From Acetivibrio clariflavus DSM 19732 (GTDB lineage: Bacteria > Bacillota > Clostridia > Acetivibrionales > Acetivibrionaceae), in assembly GCF_000237085.1 (NCBI RefSeq), contig NC_016627.1:2170118-2234117 (forward strand): a stretch of 64,000 nt of DNA. Reading direction: 5' to 3'. Numbering within the stretch: the stretch's first letter is position 1; the number at the start of each line of letters is the position of its first letter. The notes beneath the pieces were generated by a model that worked only from the letters and a program-made list of their open reading frames with translations, searched no databases and was not told where the DNA came from. This document shows, one piece after another, positions 8,741 to 17,745 of the stretch. Made by a program: the position numbers and the translations under genes.

Positions 8741-10189
8741 CTATAGACTGTCTCCAAAATCTGCTCTGAACTTTTTAGCCAGTTTAGTCTGCCAATCTGA
8801 AACCGCAGCCAATTTTCCAAAGAAGAAACGTAAAACTTTAGGTTCTTCCACAAAAGTTAATCCGCCAATCAGCCTGCGATTTTCGTAAAGCCATTTAATA
8901 CGGTCTACAGCATATTCTACCTGTGAAAGGGTGAATACTCTTCTCGGCATAGCCAGACGCAGCAATTCCATATTGGCAAAATGCTCTTCTCCATTCTCCT
9001 CCCTCTGCTCGGATATGGTTCCTCTTTCCATACCGCGGACACCGCTTACTATGTATAATGCCGAAGCAAGAGCACCTGCCGGATACTGGCTCTGAGGAAT
9101 ATGGTCAACAAACTCCATTGCATTGATGTGACATCCCAAACCTCCGGGTGGTGTAATAACAGGAACACCGCTTTCCTGAAGCTTTTCACACATATATTCA
9201 ATAAATTGTGGTCCCTGGTTAATCATATTTTCATCCATAGTTTCTTCAAGTCCGACAGCAAGTGCTTCTATCTCCCTTACCGACATTCCTCCATAGGTAA
9301 GGAATCCTTCATATAGTGTGATATACTCACGCAGCTTCATATATATATCTTTGCTTCTTGTACAAATACCGCCGCCACGGGCACATCCGAGTTTACGCGC
9401 CGAGAAGTAAATAATGTCTGTAAGGTCTGCTATAGCTCGGGCTATCTCCCGGATACTCATATTCTTACACTGCTCTTCACGGGTTTTTATAAAATAGAGG
9501 TTATCCGCTAAAAGACTAGCATCAAAGACCAGCAATATGCCATGTTCATCACAAACTTTTCTAACTTCACGCAAATTCTCGAGAGAATGAGGTTGACCTC
9601 CAATAAGATTTGTACCAGTCTCTATACGGACAAAAGCAATTTTGTCAGCGCCATGTTTTGCTATGAGTCCTTTTAATTTTTCGACATCCATATTTCCTTT
9701 AAACGGGTATGAACTGGTTGGATTTAATCCTTCGTCGATTATTATTTCTTCAACTGCCCCTCCATTCAATGTAATATGGGCTTTAGTTGTAGTAAAGTGG
9801 TAATTCATAGGTATAATATCTCCCGGTTTCACATATGCCTGGGCAATAATATTTTCGCACGCTCTTCCCTGGTGAGCCGGAAGAAAATAATCCATACCGA
9901 AAATTTCTTTAATTTTATTTTCCAGCTTTGTGAAGGTAGCAGAACCGGCATAACTGTCGTCCGCTTCCATCATAGCAGCAAGTTGTTTGTCGCTCATGGC
10001 ATTTACACCGCTATCGGTTAGCATATCCAGGAAAATATCACTGTTTTTCAGCAAAAACGTGTTGTTTCCCGCCTCATTTATAGCTTCAAGACGGCGTTCA
10101 ATGGGAACCAGATTCAATTTTTGCACTATTCTTACCTTATGCATTTCCAAAGGCACTTTATTGCCGTAAAAAAATTTAACCTCTGACAT
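8741..10189 (-). CDS. Tyrosine phenol-lyase/tryptophanase-type PLP lyase
   Basis: A 482-residue PLP-dependent beta-eliminating lyase. The PLP lysine is in FSARKLGCARGGGI (about residue 260). Other family marks are HQGRACENI, FVRIETGTNLIGGQ, FDASLLADN and EPKVLRFF near the end. The segment GVRGMERG matches tyrosine phenol-lyase better than tryptophanase, which has VEIG there; the overall sequence still fits either name. The enzyme would cleave tyrosine or tryptophan (or cysteine) to an aromatic product, pyruvate and ammonia in the cytoplasm. A canonical promoter lies ~260 bases upstream, with a structured leader and an internal terminator between, suggesting attenuation control. Substrate is not resolved by sequence alone. 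Confidence 0.85.
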   Translation of the reverse strand: MSEVKFFYGNKVPLEMHKVRIVQKLNLVPIERRLEAINEAGNNTFLLKNSDIFLDMLTDSGVNAMSDKQLAAMMEADDSYAGSATFTKLENKIKEIFGMDYFLPAHQGRACENIIAQAYVKPGDIIPMNYHFTTTKAHITLNGGAVEEIIIDEGLNPTSSYPFKGNMDVEKLKGLIAKHGADKIAFVRIETGTNLIGGQPHSLENLREVRKVCDEHGILLVFDASLLADNLYFIKTREEQCKNMSIREIARAIADLTDIIYFSARKLGCARGGGICTRSKDIYMKLREYITLYEGFLTYGGMSVREIEALAVGLEETMDENMINQGPQFIEYMCEKLQESGVPVITPPGGLGCHINAMEFVDHIPQSQYPAGALASALYIVSGVRGMERGTISEQREENGEEHFANMELLRLAMPRRVFTLSQVEYAVDRIKWLYENRRLIGGLTFVEEPKVLRFFFGKLAAVSDWQTKLAKKFRADFGDSL

Positions 10190-10261
10190 ACATAGACCAC
10201 CCCTAAATTTATTTTTACAATTTTATTCTATTTATTTAGAATGCTGCAGCTAAAAAATAGC

Positions 10262-10445
10262 TATAAAAATAAAAATACCCTTCACAGGGTATATAGTTTC
10301 AAAAATCGCATCTTATTTGTCTGGTCTGAAGAATCCGCGATACCGTACTACAATGAATAACAGCCATTTGCAAAATAAGCTTATATTACTTTGAAACCTT
10401 TATCGATAAAGTACTTCTCTACTATAATACCATGCTACTACCAAT
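10262..10445 (-). promoter_or_regulatory. Structured 5' leader with internal terminator (candidate riboswitch/attenuator)
   Basis: On the minus strand the leader contains two nested long-range helices: GTTTCAAA (10390-10397) with TTTGAAAC (10296-10303), and CTTATTT (10373-10379) with AAATAAG (10312-10318). Three bases later an intrinsic terminator follows: arms at 10286-10292 and 10275-10281 (ATACCCT/AGGGTAT), then TTTTATTTTTATAG. The lyase start codon is 85 bases further. A ~120-base folded region ended by a terminator before the coding region is the standard layout of a transcriptional riboswitch or attenuator. I do not match it to a known class. Confidence 0.55.
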
Positions 10446-10474
10446 ATTTTATAACTAATCTTCAAATTAGTCAA
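10446..10474 (-). promoter_or_regulatory. Sigma-A-type promoter of the lyase gene with a dyad in the spacer
   Basis: The minus strand has -35 TTGACT (10469-10474), a 17-base spacer and -10 TAAAAT (10446-10451). The spacer and -35 carry an inverted repeat, ACTAAT and ATTAGT separated by six bases (10454-10471), which could be an operator. Confidence 0.65.
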
Positions 10475-10546
10475 CAAATTTGCAATTTCCCATCCTTACA
10501 AACTTTTTGCTGGTACAAAAACATCTGTCTAAAATGAGTATAAATA

Positions 10547-10592
10547 AAGGTATTGTACAGTAATCTCTGCACAAATTACTGTACAATACCTT
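10547..10592 (-). terminator. Terminator of the esterase gene
   Basis: A perfect 18-bp stem, AAGGTATTGTACAGTAAT and its complement, with a 10-base loop. It lies 13 bases beyond the esterase stop codon. T-rich tracts occur on both sides, so it could work in both directions. Confidence 0.88.
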
Positions 10593-10604
10593 TTTTATAA
10601 TATA

Positions 10605-11629
10605 TTATCTTGCTAAATCTCCTTTTATAGCATTAAACCAAACATCTCCCATTTTATTATAACCGTTGGCATTAGGATGTACACCATCGGCAAGATCGCT
10701 AAGAGTAAGAGCACTGTACATATCCACTAAATAAACCGGCTTTCCTTGACTTGCTTTATTCTGTACAACAGCAGCAACCTGAGAGTTATATGTTCTTACA
10801 TCGGCATAACTTATTGGGATAATGGTTGCTACATAAAGCTTTCCATCAGCAGGCAATTTGGCACAAATCTTGTCAATCAAGTCACTTAACCTGTTCGGTG
10901 CATTGTTTAAATCGTATTTTTGTGAAATATCATTGGTACCTATATGTAAAAGTACAATTTGAGGTTTATAAGTATCCATCCAGTAATTTATGTTGTTGCT
11001 GATTTGGTCAATTCTCCATCCGGAATGTCCCTCATGATTCTTATCTCCAAGGTCAGATGGTCCACCAGTCATAGATCCTACAAAATCTACATTGTACCCG
11101 TTACTGGTAATATTTTTCCAAAGTCTGGTTCTATAAGCTCCCGGCACAGTAATTCCGTCGGTTATCGAATCACCCAAAGGCATTATTTTGATGGTAGGTT
11201 TTGGTGTTTGAATTGGCGTAGGTGTTGGAACATATGGCGTAGGAACTGGAGGTCCCCAAATTGTCTTAGTACCCAAATCCTTAACCAGCCCCAATAGATA
11301 TGCTTTTATCAAAGCATAATCAATTGAATTCATTTCGCCGTCCTGATTTACATCTCCTGCTTCAGGAAGAGATTTAATTTCTCCAAGCAAATATTGCTTG
11401 TATTTTGCTAAATCCAAAGAATTGACAACTTTATTTTCATCTACATCGCCAAGGTATATTGTGATGACCAATCTGGTAGCAGCAGGTGTTGGAACAATGG
11501 TTGTGCCCGGATACTCTGCAGCATTAACTTTTTGTCCTGGAATAAAGCCGGTGAAAAAGCTAATCCCAAAACCATTACCGCAGCTAAAATAAACGAGGTA
11601 CATTTTAGTTTTCTTAAAAATTTTTTCAT
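10605..11629 (-). pseudogene. Dockerin-bearing SGNH/GDSL esterase (CE3-like), frameshifted after the signal peptide
   Basis: A cellulosomal acetylxylan-esterase-like protein. The signal peptide starts at 11629 (MKKFLRKLKCTSFILAAV, then a hydrophobic core). The rest is in another frame: a type I dockerin with two calcium loops (GDVDENKVVNSLDLAKY and GDVNQDGEMNSIDYALI), a Pro/Thr linker, and an SGNH hydrolase domain with IMPLGDSITDG, NHEGHSGW, HIGTND and DGVHPNANGY. These give Ser, Gly, Asn and the Asp-x-x-His of the catalytic set. The domain resembles carbohydrate esterase family 3, which deacetylates xylan. The frames would join if the A-run at 11554-11558 (T5 on the coding strand) had one more base. 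As read, the protein could not be exported. It may be a real mutation, phase variation or a sequencing error. Confidence 0.82.
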
Positions 11630-11745
11630 AATAAAACCCCCCATATGATTTATTTTAATAAAAATAACGTGCCTATACTTTATTAGTAATTATATCACAA
11701 ATAGGTATTTTATGTAACTGACTTTATGGTATTGTTCATGCCATA

Positions 11746-12480
11746 TCAGCGAAGTGCTTCCTTTAACCTTTTCCTAATACTAGTACAAGGATTTGTAACA
11801 CCAATAGTTTTACCGTATTGCTGACCGCCTCCTACATTTAACCCTACCACTTCGCCAGCTGAATTTAAAATGGGGGCTCCGCTTGTTGCAGTTAATTCGA
11901 TATCTTTTTCCTCATACTCAAAAGTAAGCCTTTTGTTAGAAGCGGATTTAACCGTTGCTTTATGCAATCTTGGTTCCACGCTATAAATTGTAGGCGCTGC
12001 AAGCCAAACCGTTTCTCCCTTTTTAGGCAGCTTTGAACTTAACTTTAACTTATTTGCATCAAGATTTTCACCGAAATAAAAGGCCACTAAATCTTTATCT
12101 ACATTTGGAATACTGTCTGCATCTTTTATCTTTAAGACTTTATCGCATTCTCCGCAATATTCATCGGTATAGGCATCTGTAAATATGGCTGTTTGGAAAA
12201 CGTCCGGCATCCTTTCTGAAGGAATTTCCTCTTTCAAACCTCCTGCTTCTCCAAACAAGTGATAAGCTGTCAATACCAAAGAAACATTCTCGTCATCCAT
12301 TTCTATTGCAAAAGCAGTACCGGCCGCAAAGGTTACATCTTTCAGCTCAAACTCCGGTCTCAAAATTGTATTATCTAGTAATTCCGGTGGCGTTGAAGAA
12401 CTTATACTTGCTGGTGAACAGGACGTAAGAATTAAAAGTGACAGTAAAGTAAAAATAAAAATCGATTTTTTAATAGGCAT
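11746..12480 (-). CDS. Lipoprotein with a trypsin-like protease fold
   Basis: A 244-residue protein with a lipoprotein signal peptide ending in LLILTSCSP (lipobox LTSC, Cys near residue 21). The mature part looks like a chymotrypsin-fold peptidase: His in LVLTAYHLFG, a candidate Asp in VDKDLVAFYFGE, and Ser in ATSGAPILNSAG, with GLNVGGGQ afterwards. It would be tethered outside the membrane. It differs from the HtrA-like gene at 6756 and has no PDZ domain. Substrate unknown. The Ser motif is TSGAP rather than the common GNSGGP, so activity is plausible but not certain. Confidence 0.75.
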   Translation of the reverse strand: MPIKKSIFIFTLLSLLILTSCSPASISSSTPPELLDNTILRPEFELKDVTFAAGTAFAIEMDDENVSLVLTAYHLFGEAGGLKEEIPSERMPDVFQTAIFTDAYTDEYCGECDKVLKIKDADSIPNVDKDLVAFYFGENLDANKLKLSSKLPKKGETVWLAAPTIYSVEPRLHKATVKSASNKRLTFEYEEKDIELTATSGAPILNSAGEVVGLNVGGGQQYGKTIGVTNPCTSIRKRLKEALR

Positions 12481-12634
12481 AGATTTCCTCCATTGTTATT
12501 GTTTTTCACAAACATATTTTACACTAACAAAAAAGAAAAAAACAGTAGCTTTTTATTGAACTTTTTGGATATGCACTTTATATTTGCTTGTATACTTTAT
12601 ATTTACCGAATCATCTATAATGAAATATTTTATC

Positions 12635-12685
12635 TTGACAAAATATACTTACTAATGTAATCTAAAATTATATTTACAATAGTAA
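12635..12685 (+). promoter_or_regulatory. blaI-type promoter with two operators
   Basis: TTGACA at 12635 is followed 17 bases later by the -10-like TAATCT (12658). Two dyads, TTACTAATGTAA (12649-12660) and TTACAATAGTAA (12674-12685), share TTAC-N4-GTAA half-sites. The wider segment is also mirrored (ATACTTACTA against TAGTAAGTAT). One dyad covers the -10 and the other the start region, as expected for a BlaI/MecI-type autorepressor. Confidence 0.75.
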
Positions 12686-12708
12686 GTATATTTTTCATGG
12701 AGGCTGTT

Positions 12709-13107
12709 ATGAAAAACAAGGCATCACTTATATCTGATTCGGAATGGCTGGTTATGAAGGTTATCTGGGAAAAAAAAGAGGCCAAGTCCTCCGAAATAGC
12801 GGCAAAACTGTCTGATTCCACAAAATGGAGCGATAAAACTATAATTACTCTTTTAAACAGACTGGTCAATAAAGGAATTCTGGCAACCAAAAAAAACAAT
12901 AATGACAAAAGAGCTTATGTTTACTATCCTCTGGTTACTGAACAAGAGTGTATTGAAGCCGAAACCGATTCATTTCTAAAAAAATGTTTTAACGGTGCGG
13001 TAAAAGATTTACTGCTGAATGTTATCGACAAAAGAAGACTTACAAAGTCCGATATAGAGGAATTAAAGAGTATCTTAGATACTATGGAGGAAGAAGAAAA
13101 TGATTGA
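12709..13107 (+). CDS. BlaI/MecI/CopY-family winged-helix repressor
   Basis: About 132 residues starting at the ATG at 12709, which has GGAGG 6 bases upstream (the earlier ATG at 12697 is part of that site). SDSEWLVMKVIWEKKEAKSS is the conserved start of the family. The winged helix continues with WSDKTIITLLNRLVNKG. These proteins dimerise and bind dyads of the kind seen just upstream. They are removed by proteolysis triggered by the BlaR1-like partner, whose gene overlaps this one by 8 bases. The inducing signal here need not be a beta-lactam. Confidence 0.9.
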   Translation: MKNKASLISDSEWLVMKVIWEKKEAKSSEIAAKLSDSTKWSDKTIITLLNRLVNKGILATKKNNNDKRAYVYYPLVTEQECIEAETDSFLKKCFNGAVKDLLLNVIDKRRLTKSDIEELKSILDTMEEEEND

Positions 13108-15967
13108 CGATATTTTTAAAGTTGTTTTGGATTTGAGCATCAATGCTTCATTTTTAATACTTATAGTCCTAATGCTGCGTCCTCTGGCCAAGGTTAAGTT
13201 TTCACCCAAATTTCGAGTTTATTTGTGGATTATGGTCATAATAAAGCTAATAATACCCTTTAACATTAGCACAAGTTTCAGTATTTACAATCTTCTTCCC
13301 GATATAAATCCAACGAGTTATATCTCTCAAAATATCAATATAGCACCGATAAATGAAGCTGACGAAAGTTTTATCGTTTTCTACGACGATAATACAATTT
13401 CCTTCGATAATTCCCTTCATCCAATAGAAGAAAACACAAGTAACAATAATATCGACATTAATAATTTCTCCCATAGCCAAACAACAGCTGACATTGATAA
13501 CTCATTTGACAGTTTGACCCAAACTGAATACAATGATAAACCGATAAATGCCAAAAGCAAAAGTAATATTCTTTCTATTATTTGGTTAGTATGCTTTGCT
13601 GCTCTACTATCGGTATATACAATAATAAATATATTCTTTTACATAAGAATTAAATCCCTTCCCTTCACTGTATCCAACACTACAAAGCAATATATAAATA
13701 TGTGGAGTTCAAAACTCAATATTAAATATGAAATAAGAGTAAAGGAAACTTCTTTAGTTAAAGCTCCTGCCGTTTACGGTTTTATAAGGCCCATCCTCTT
13801 ATTTCCACGAGGAATTGAAAACTCCATCAGCGATGAGGATTTAACTGCAATTGTTCTTCATGAGCTTTCCCATATTAAAAGGAAAGACACAATACTTGGA
13901 GTTACATCGTTGCTTACAAAGTTTATTCACTGGTTCAATCCCCTTGTATGGTTTGCTTTTTCACTGCTTAAGCATGACATTGAAGCATCTTGCGATTCCA
14001 TGGCATTAAACCAACTGGACACAAGTAAGCACAAAGGCTATGGACTGACCCTTCTGAAACTATCGTCACAAAGTACGAGAGAAATATCTCTTTTAGGCAT
14101 GGCAGGCATTCTTGAAGGAAAAAAGAAAATTAAAGATAGAATAAAAGAAATAACTTTATTTAAGAAAAAAGGTTATACTGTAAGTATAAGTGCAGCAGTA
14201 ATTTTGCTTGTAGTAGGCATATTTTTTCTTTCGGGAGCAATGGATAAAACTGCAACCATAACTAATGGCGATAGTACAAATGTAGATGCTACAAAAGGTA
14301 ATAAAGGAACCTCTGAGCTGAATGGCATTGCCAACAGCAATGATGTCTCATACTTTTACAAGGAATTAGAGAGTTATAATCTTTTAAACCAATCCTATAT
14401 AAGACCCGCTATGGATGATGATAAAATAAAAAGCATGCAAAACTGGTTAAACTCCTATATCGATTCTCTTGATGATATGGATCGGGCTGTATATAAAGCT
14501 CTGCAAAACATAAAACTCTCTTCCAAGGAAGTACCGAAATATGCAGCCTGGCATGAGTTCGGCAGAAAGGTTGACGGCGATAAATTATCCTTGTTTGTCT
14601 GGGCTTACACTGTAAATTGTAAGGACATCTCAACCGGTATAAATCTACCTGTAAGAATAGATATGATAAAAACTCCTTCAGACAAGTACATTGTATTAGA
14701 CACACTTGTGGCAAGCCAAGCCAGTTTTTATGCAAAAGATTTAAAAAGGGTGTTGGATGTATTCACAGATGAAATATTGGGTATTCATAAGACCGATATT
14801 ATTAAAAACTTAAATGAAAAAGTAATTGAACTGGATAAAAAAGCTTTAGAATCAATAAAAAAAGAAAATGTGCAGGCAAAAAATGGCCAGGAAATTTCTC
14901 TGGACGGATACCTGTCGGAAATAACAACCAAAGGCAATTTTGACAGTGCCAGTATTTATATTGGTGGTGATGCTGTAGTAAACTATTTTGACTCTTTAAG
15001 CCGTAGATATTTTCCCATATACCAGTCTAATGACACTGAGCTGATAAAAGAAGTATATGACCTTATAAACCACGAAAGTTTTTGGGAAGAATTTGTTGAT
15101 GATACCGGATCAGACTCAGGACAGCTAAACGATGTGGTTAAATTGTCTCTTAATCTAGTATTTAAAGCAAGGGAAGGAATGGTTTATATCGGATTAAATA
15201 TAAACCCCAAAAATCATAAAATGTATGCAGAATGTATTTGGCACCGGAGTGGAACGGGAAAATCAGTAAAACTTCTTTCTTGCAAAAACACAGATTTACC
15301 CACTCTTTTGGTAAAAAAACTTTTTGATATTGACATAAACAATAACTGGAGATTATCAGGAAATATGGATTGTAAAAATTTTGCCTGTTATTCCCTTAAG
15401 GACAGTTATTATATGGATGAAACCCTTTCAATAAATGCAGTATTTAGTAATACTGAGGATCAAGGGGAATCTCCTTCGCAAAATATAAGTGGATGGCTCG
15501 AAATGTCAAACGAAAAGGATACTATATCCTGGGACAATATAAACATAGTACTGCCTAAGAAAAATGACACTCTAATTGAAAAGAATATTATAAAGGTCAA
15601 CCTCGAACAGTCCGGTATAAAACCGGGGATATATACTGTTTACGGCAAGCTCGGTGATTACACCGTCGATAAATTTCAAGTTGAAATAAAAGATTTGCTT
15701 TCGACGGAACCTGACGCAAATTCAAAAGATAATTACCGACTTGATACTTCAAACGATTCGTCCCAAGTTTCTGATTCTATTAAATTCTTTTCGGGACCGG
15801 ATAACATACAAATTTCTGAGCCTATTGAATTGCCACCGGAACCTAAAAATACAATAAAAGCAGATATAACAGGGGACGGCCAAACTGAAACTATCGAATT
15901 GTTCTTCATAAAACACATTTTAGGAGATAAAGACACCGGTGAAGAACATGAAGTCAAATATCCCTAA
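13100..15967 (+). CDS. BlaR1/MecR1-like M56 metallopeptidase with an atypical C-terminal region
   Basis: A 955-residue membrane protein. Several N-terminal membrane segments and the zinc peptidase motif HELSH (residues ~253-257, in VLHELSHIKRKDT) are those of the M56 antirepressor family; another membrane segment lies near 370. The ~580 extracellular residues after it do not show the penicillin-binding serine transpeptidase motifs (SxxK, SxN, KTG) of true BlaR1. They end in DITGDGQTETIELFF, a VCBS/FG-GAP-like strand. The stop at 15967 appears premature, because a related sequence continues in another frame. It most likely senses an unknown extracellular signal and releases the repressor encoded just upstream. 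Confidence 0.85.
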   Translation: MIDDIFKVVLDLSINASFLILIVLMLRPLAKVKFSPKFRVYLWIMVIIKLIIPFNISTSFSIYNLLPDINPTSYISQNINIAPINEADESFIVFYDDNTISFDNSLHPIEENTSNNNIDINNFSHSQTTADIDNSFDSLTQTEYNDKPINAKSKSNILSIIWLVCFAALLSVYTIINIFFYIRIKSLPFTVSNTTKQYINMWSSKLNIKYEIRVKETSLVKAPAVYGFIRPILLFPRGIENSISDEDLTAIVLHELSHIKRKDTILGVTSLLTKFIHWFNPLVWFAFSLLKHDIEASCDSMALNQLDTSKHKGYGLTLLKLSSQSTREISLLGMAGILEGKKKIKDRIKEITLFKKKGYTVSISAAVILLVVGIFFLSGAMDKTATITNGDSTNVDATKGNKGTSELNGIANSNDVSYFYKELESYNLLNQSYIRPAMDDDKIKSMQNWLNSYIDSLDDMDRAVYKALQNIKLSSKEVPKYAAWHEFGRKVDGDKLSLFVWAYTVNCKDISTGINLPVRIDMIKTPSDKYIVLDTLVASQASFYAKDLKRVLDVFTDEILGIHKTDIIKNLNEKVIELDKKALESIKKENVQAKNGQEISLDGYLSEITTKGNFDSASIYIGGDAVVNYFDSLSRRYFPIYQSNDTELIKEVYDLINHESFWEEFVDDTGSDSGQLNDVVKLSLNLVFKAREGMVYIGLNINPKNHKMYAECIWHRSGTGKSVKLLSCKNTDLPTLLVKKLFDIDINNNWRLSGNMDCKNFACYSLKDSYYMDETLSINAVFSNTEDQGESPSQNISGWLEMSNEKDTISWDNINIVLPKKNDTLIEKNIIKVNLEQSGIKPGIYTVYGKLGDYTVDKFQVEIKDLLSTEPDANSKDNYRLDTSNDSSQVSDSIKFFSGPDNIQISEPIELPPEPKNTIKADITGDGQTETIELFFIKHILGDKDTGEEHEVKYP

Positions 15968-16577
15968 TGGTGTTACATATCAAAAACATTTCGGTGATTT
16001 TGTTTCCTATGAAGCAAAAATCAATGCTTTCGATCTTGGGATAGATAACAAGCAGGCCATAGCAGTTGCATTTGATGTCGGCGGTACCGGACGCGGGCTG
16101 GAATTATTGTTTGTTTTAACCTTTACCGATGATTTAGAGTTTTTACCATTGCCAAAGCACTCTCGTAATAACCCTCTAGAAGATAACGGAAGTTTTGGCT
16201 TTAGAGCACGTGTTGCTTATATTGACGACTACAAAGCAAATGTAATTTGTAATGAAGCAGGTTTTACCGAAGATATTCCATTAGATAGAGAACTTTACGA
16301 AAGTTATGCCAAAAATAACGATGGCATTATGCCAATAATATATGACGATAACGGAAAGTTAAAAGGTGAAATTAATTATTCGGAAATTGGTGTAGACGGC
16401 ATATGTGATGTAAGTATAGTTGATATAAATGGAAGGCAATGTGTTGAATTTGCTCAATATGTTTGGGGGCTAAGCCATGGAAACGGTATTGGATTCTTAA
16501 TCTCTGCTTTAGCCTGAGAAGACGGAACGTATAAAGTTATAAGTCAAAGATGCATTCCCACAAAAATCGGTTGGTAA
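15939..16577 (+). pseudogene. Frameshifted and stop-interrupted C-terminal end of the BlaR1-like gene
   Basis: A different frame starts inside the end of the BlaR1-like gene and continues with NGVTYQKHFGDFVSYEAKIN to a TGA at 16515. After that TGA the same frame goes on for 19 sense codons, reading EDGTYKVISQRCIPTKIGW, which is typical of the last strand of such extracellular domains. So one frameshift (15939-15967) and one in-frame stop seem to have broken the original C-terminus. A separately translated 192-residue protein is possible, since an ATG is present, but I see no ribosome binding site that would favour it. Confidence 0.6.
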
Positions 16578-16591
16578 AATAATTAAAAAAT

Positions 16592-16637
16592 ATATCTCGA
16601 AGAGAAAAATGTTTTTTTATTTTTCTCTTCGAGATAT
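16592..16637. terminator. Bidirectional terminator between the blaR1-like region and potD
   Basis: A perfect 19-bp stem, ATATCTCGAAGAGAAAAAT and its complement, with an 8-base T-rich loop. It lies between converging genes and can serve both. Confidence 0.88.
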
Positions 16638-16680
16638 TTAATATTCATCAAACTACAATTAAAATTTTAACTTCAAAATT

Positions 16681-17745
16681 CTAACGCAAGGATGCTTTGA
16701 GTTCATTCCATTTGTCATTGTAGTAAGCAGTCATTTCAGGGCCTAAGTCCACAAAGACCTCACATTTTTCGATTAATTCCTTTGGAGGATAAGCATCTGG
16801 GTTGTTGCGCACTTCTTCATCCAACATAGCTTTTGCTTCTGTATGTGGCGTGGAATAACCGATATATTCAGTATTGTTTAAAGCAATTTCAGGATCGTTC
16901 ATGAAATTGATAAAGGCCTCAGCCCCTTCTTTATTTTTTGAAGTTTTCGGAATAACCATGGCATCAACAAAGAAATTCGTACCTTCTTTAGGAACAACAT
17001 AACCCAAGTTTTCGTTCTGATCCATACAATAAACAGCGTCTCCGGCGTAAATCACAGCTAAAGCTGCCTCTTCACCAATCATCTTATCTTTTACCTGGTC
17101 CATTACATAAGCCTGAACCAACGGACCCTGTTCCACCAAAGTAGCAAAAGCCTCATCCACCTCTGTCTTGTTAGTGCTGTTCAAGGAATATCCCAATCTT
17201 TTAAGAGCTACTGCAAAGGAGTCTCTTACCGATTCCATCATTATAATTTTTCCCTTATACTTGTTGTCCCATAAAATATCCCAGGAATCAACCTCTTCAT
17301 CCACCATTTCCTTATTATAAATAATTCCCAGAGTCCCCCACATATACGGCACGGAATAAATATTTTGCGGATCATAGGTAAGATTTTTAAATGAGCTGTC
17401 GATATATTTCGCATTGGGTATATTGTCAAAATTCAATGGTAACAGTTCATTTTCAGATATTAATTTTTGAATCATGTAGTCAGATGGAATCAATACATCG
17501 TAATTTATGGCACCGGATTTATATTTGGCATACATGGCCTCATTGGATTCAAAAGTATCGTAAATCACCTTAATTCCTGTTTCTTTGGTAAAACGCTCAA
17601 TAGTATCTTCAGCTATATAATCTCCCCAATTATATACATAAATTGTTGTACCGGCCAAAGGCTTATTGGGGTCAGTCTCAACATTTTTACCACAGCCTGT
17701 TAATACAAGCATTAATGAAGTTAACAATAATACAATCTTTTTCAT
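16681..17745 (-). CDS. potD: Spermidine/putrescine ABC transporter, substrate-binding lipoprotein
   Basis: A 354-residue lipoprotein with lipobox VLTGCGKN. The mature part begins TTIYVYNWGDYIAEDTI, a signature of the PotD/PotF polyamine-binding family. YVPKEGTNFFVDAMVIP and FINFMNDPEIALNN are further family segments. It captures spermidine or putrescine outside the cell and hands it to PotB/PotC. The gene overlaps the potC stop by four bases (ATGA) and is the last of a five-gene operon ended by the terminator at 16592. Confidence 0.93.
   Translation of the reverse strand: MKKIVLLLTSLMLVLTGCGKNVETDPNKPLAGTTIYVYNWGDYIAEDTIERFTKETGIKVIYDTFESNEAMYAKYKSGAINYDVLIPSDYMIQKLISENELLPLNFDNIPNAKYIDSSFKNLTYDPQNIYSVPYMWGTLGIIYNKEMVDEEVDSWDILWDNKYKGKIIMMESVRDSFAVALKRLGYSLNSTNKTEVDEAFATLVEQGPLVQAYVMDQVKDKMIGEEAALAVIYAGDAVYCMDQNENLGYVVPKEGTNFFVDAMVIPKTSKNKEGAEAFINFMNDPEIALNNTEYIGYSTPHTEAKAMLDEEVRNNPDAYPPKELIEKCEVFVDLGPEMTAYYNDKWNELKASLR

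Noticed and set aside
10320-10360. GGTATCGCGG in the lyase leader resembles the T-box core TGGNACCGCG
   Set aside because: The TGG that pairs with the tRNA end is CGG here, and the following terminator does not compete with it. I do not call a T-box.
15939-16517. Independent 192-residue gene after blaR1-like
   Set aside because: Its start lies within the upstream gene without a ribosome binding site, and its content continues the upstream fold.
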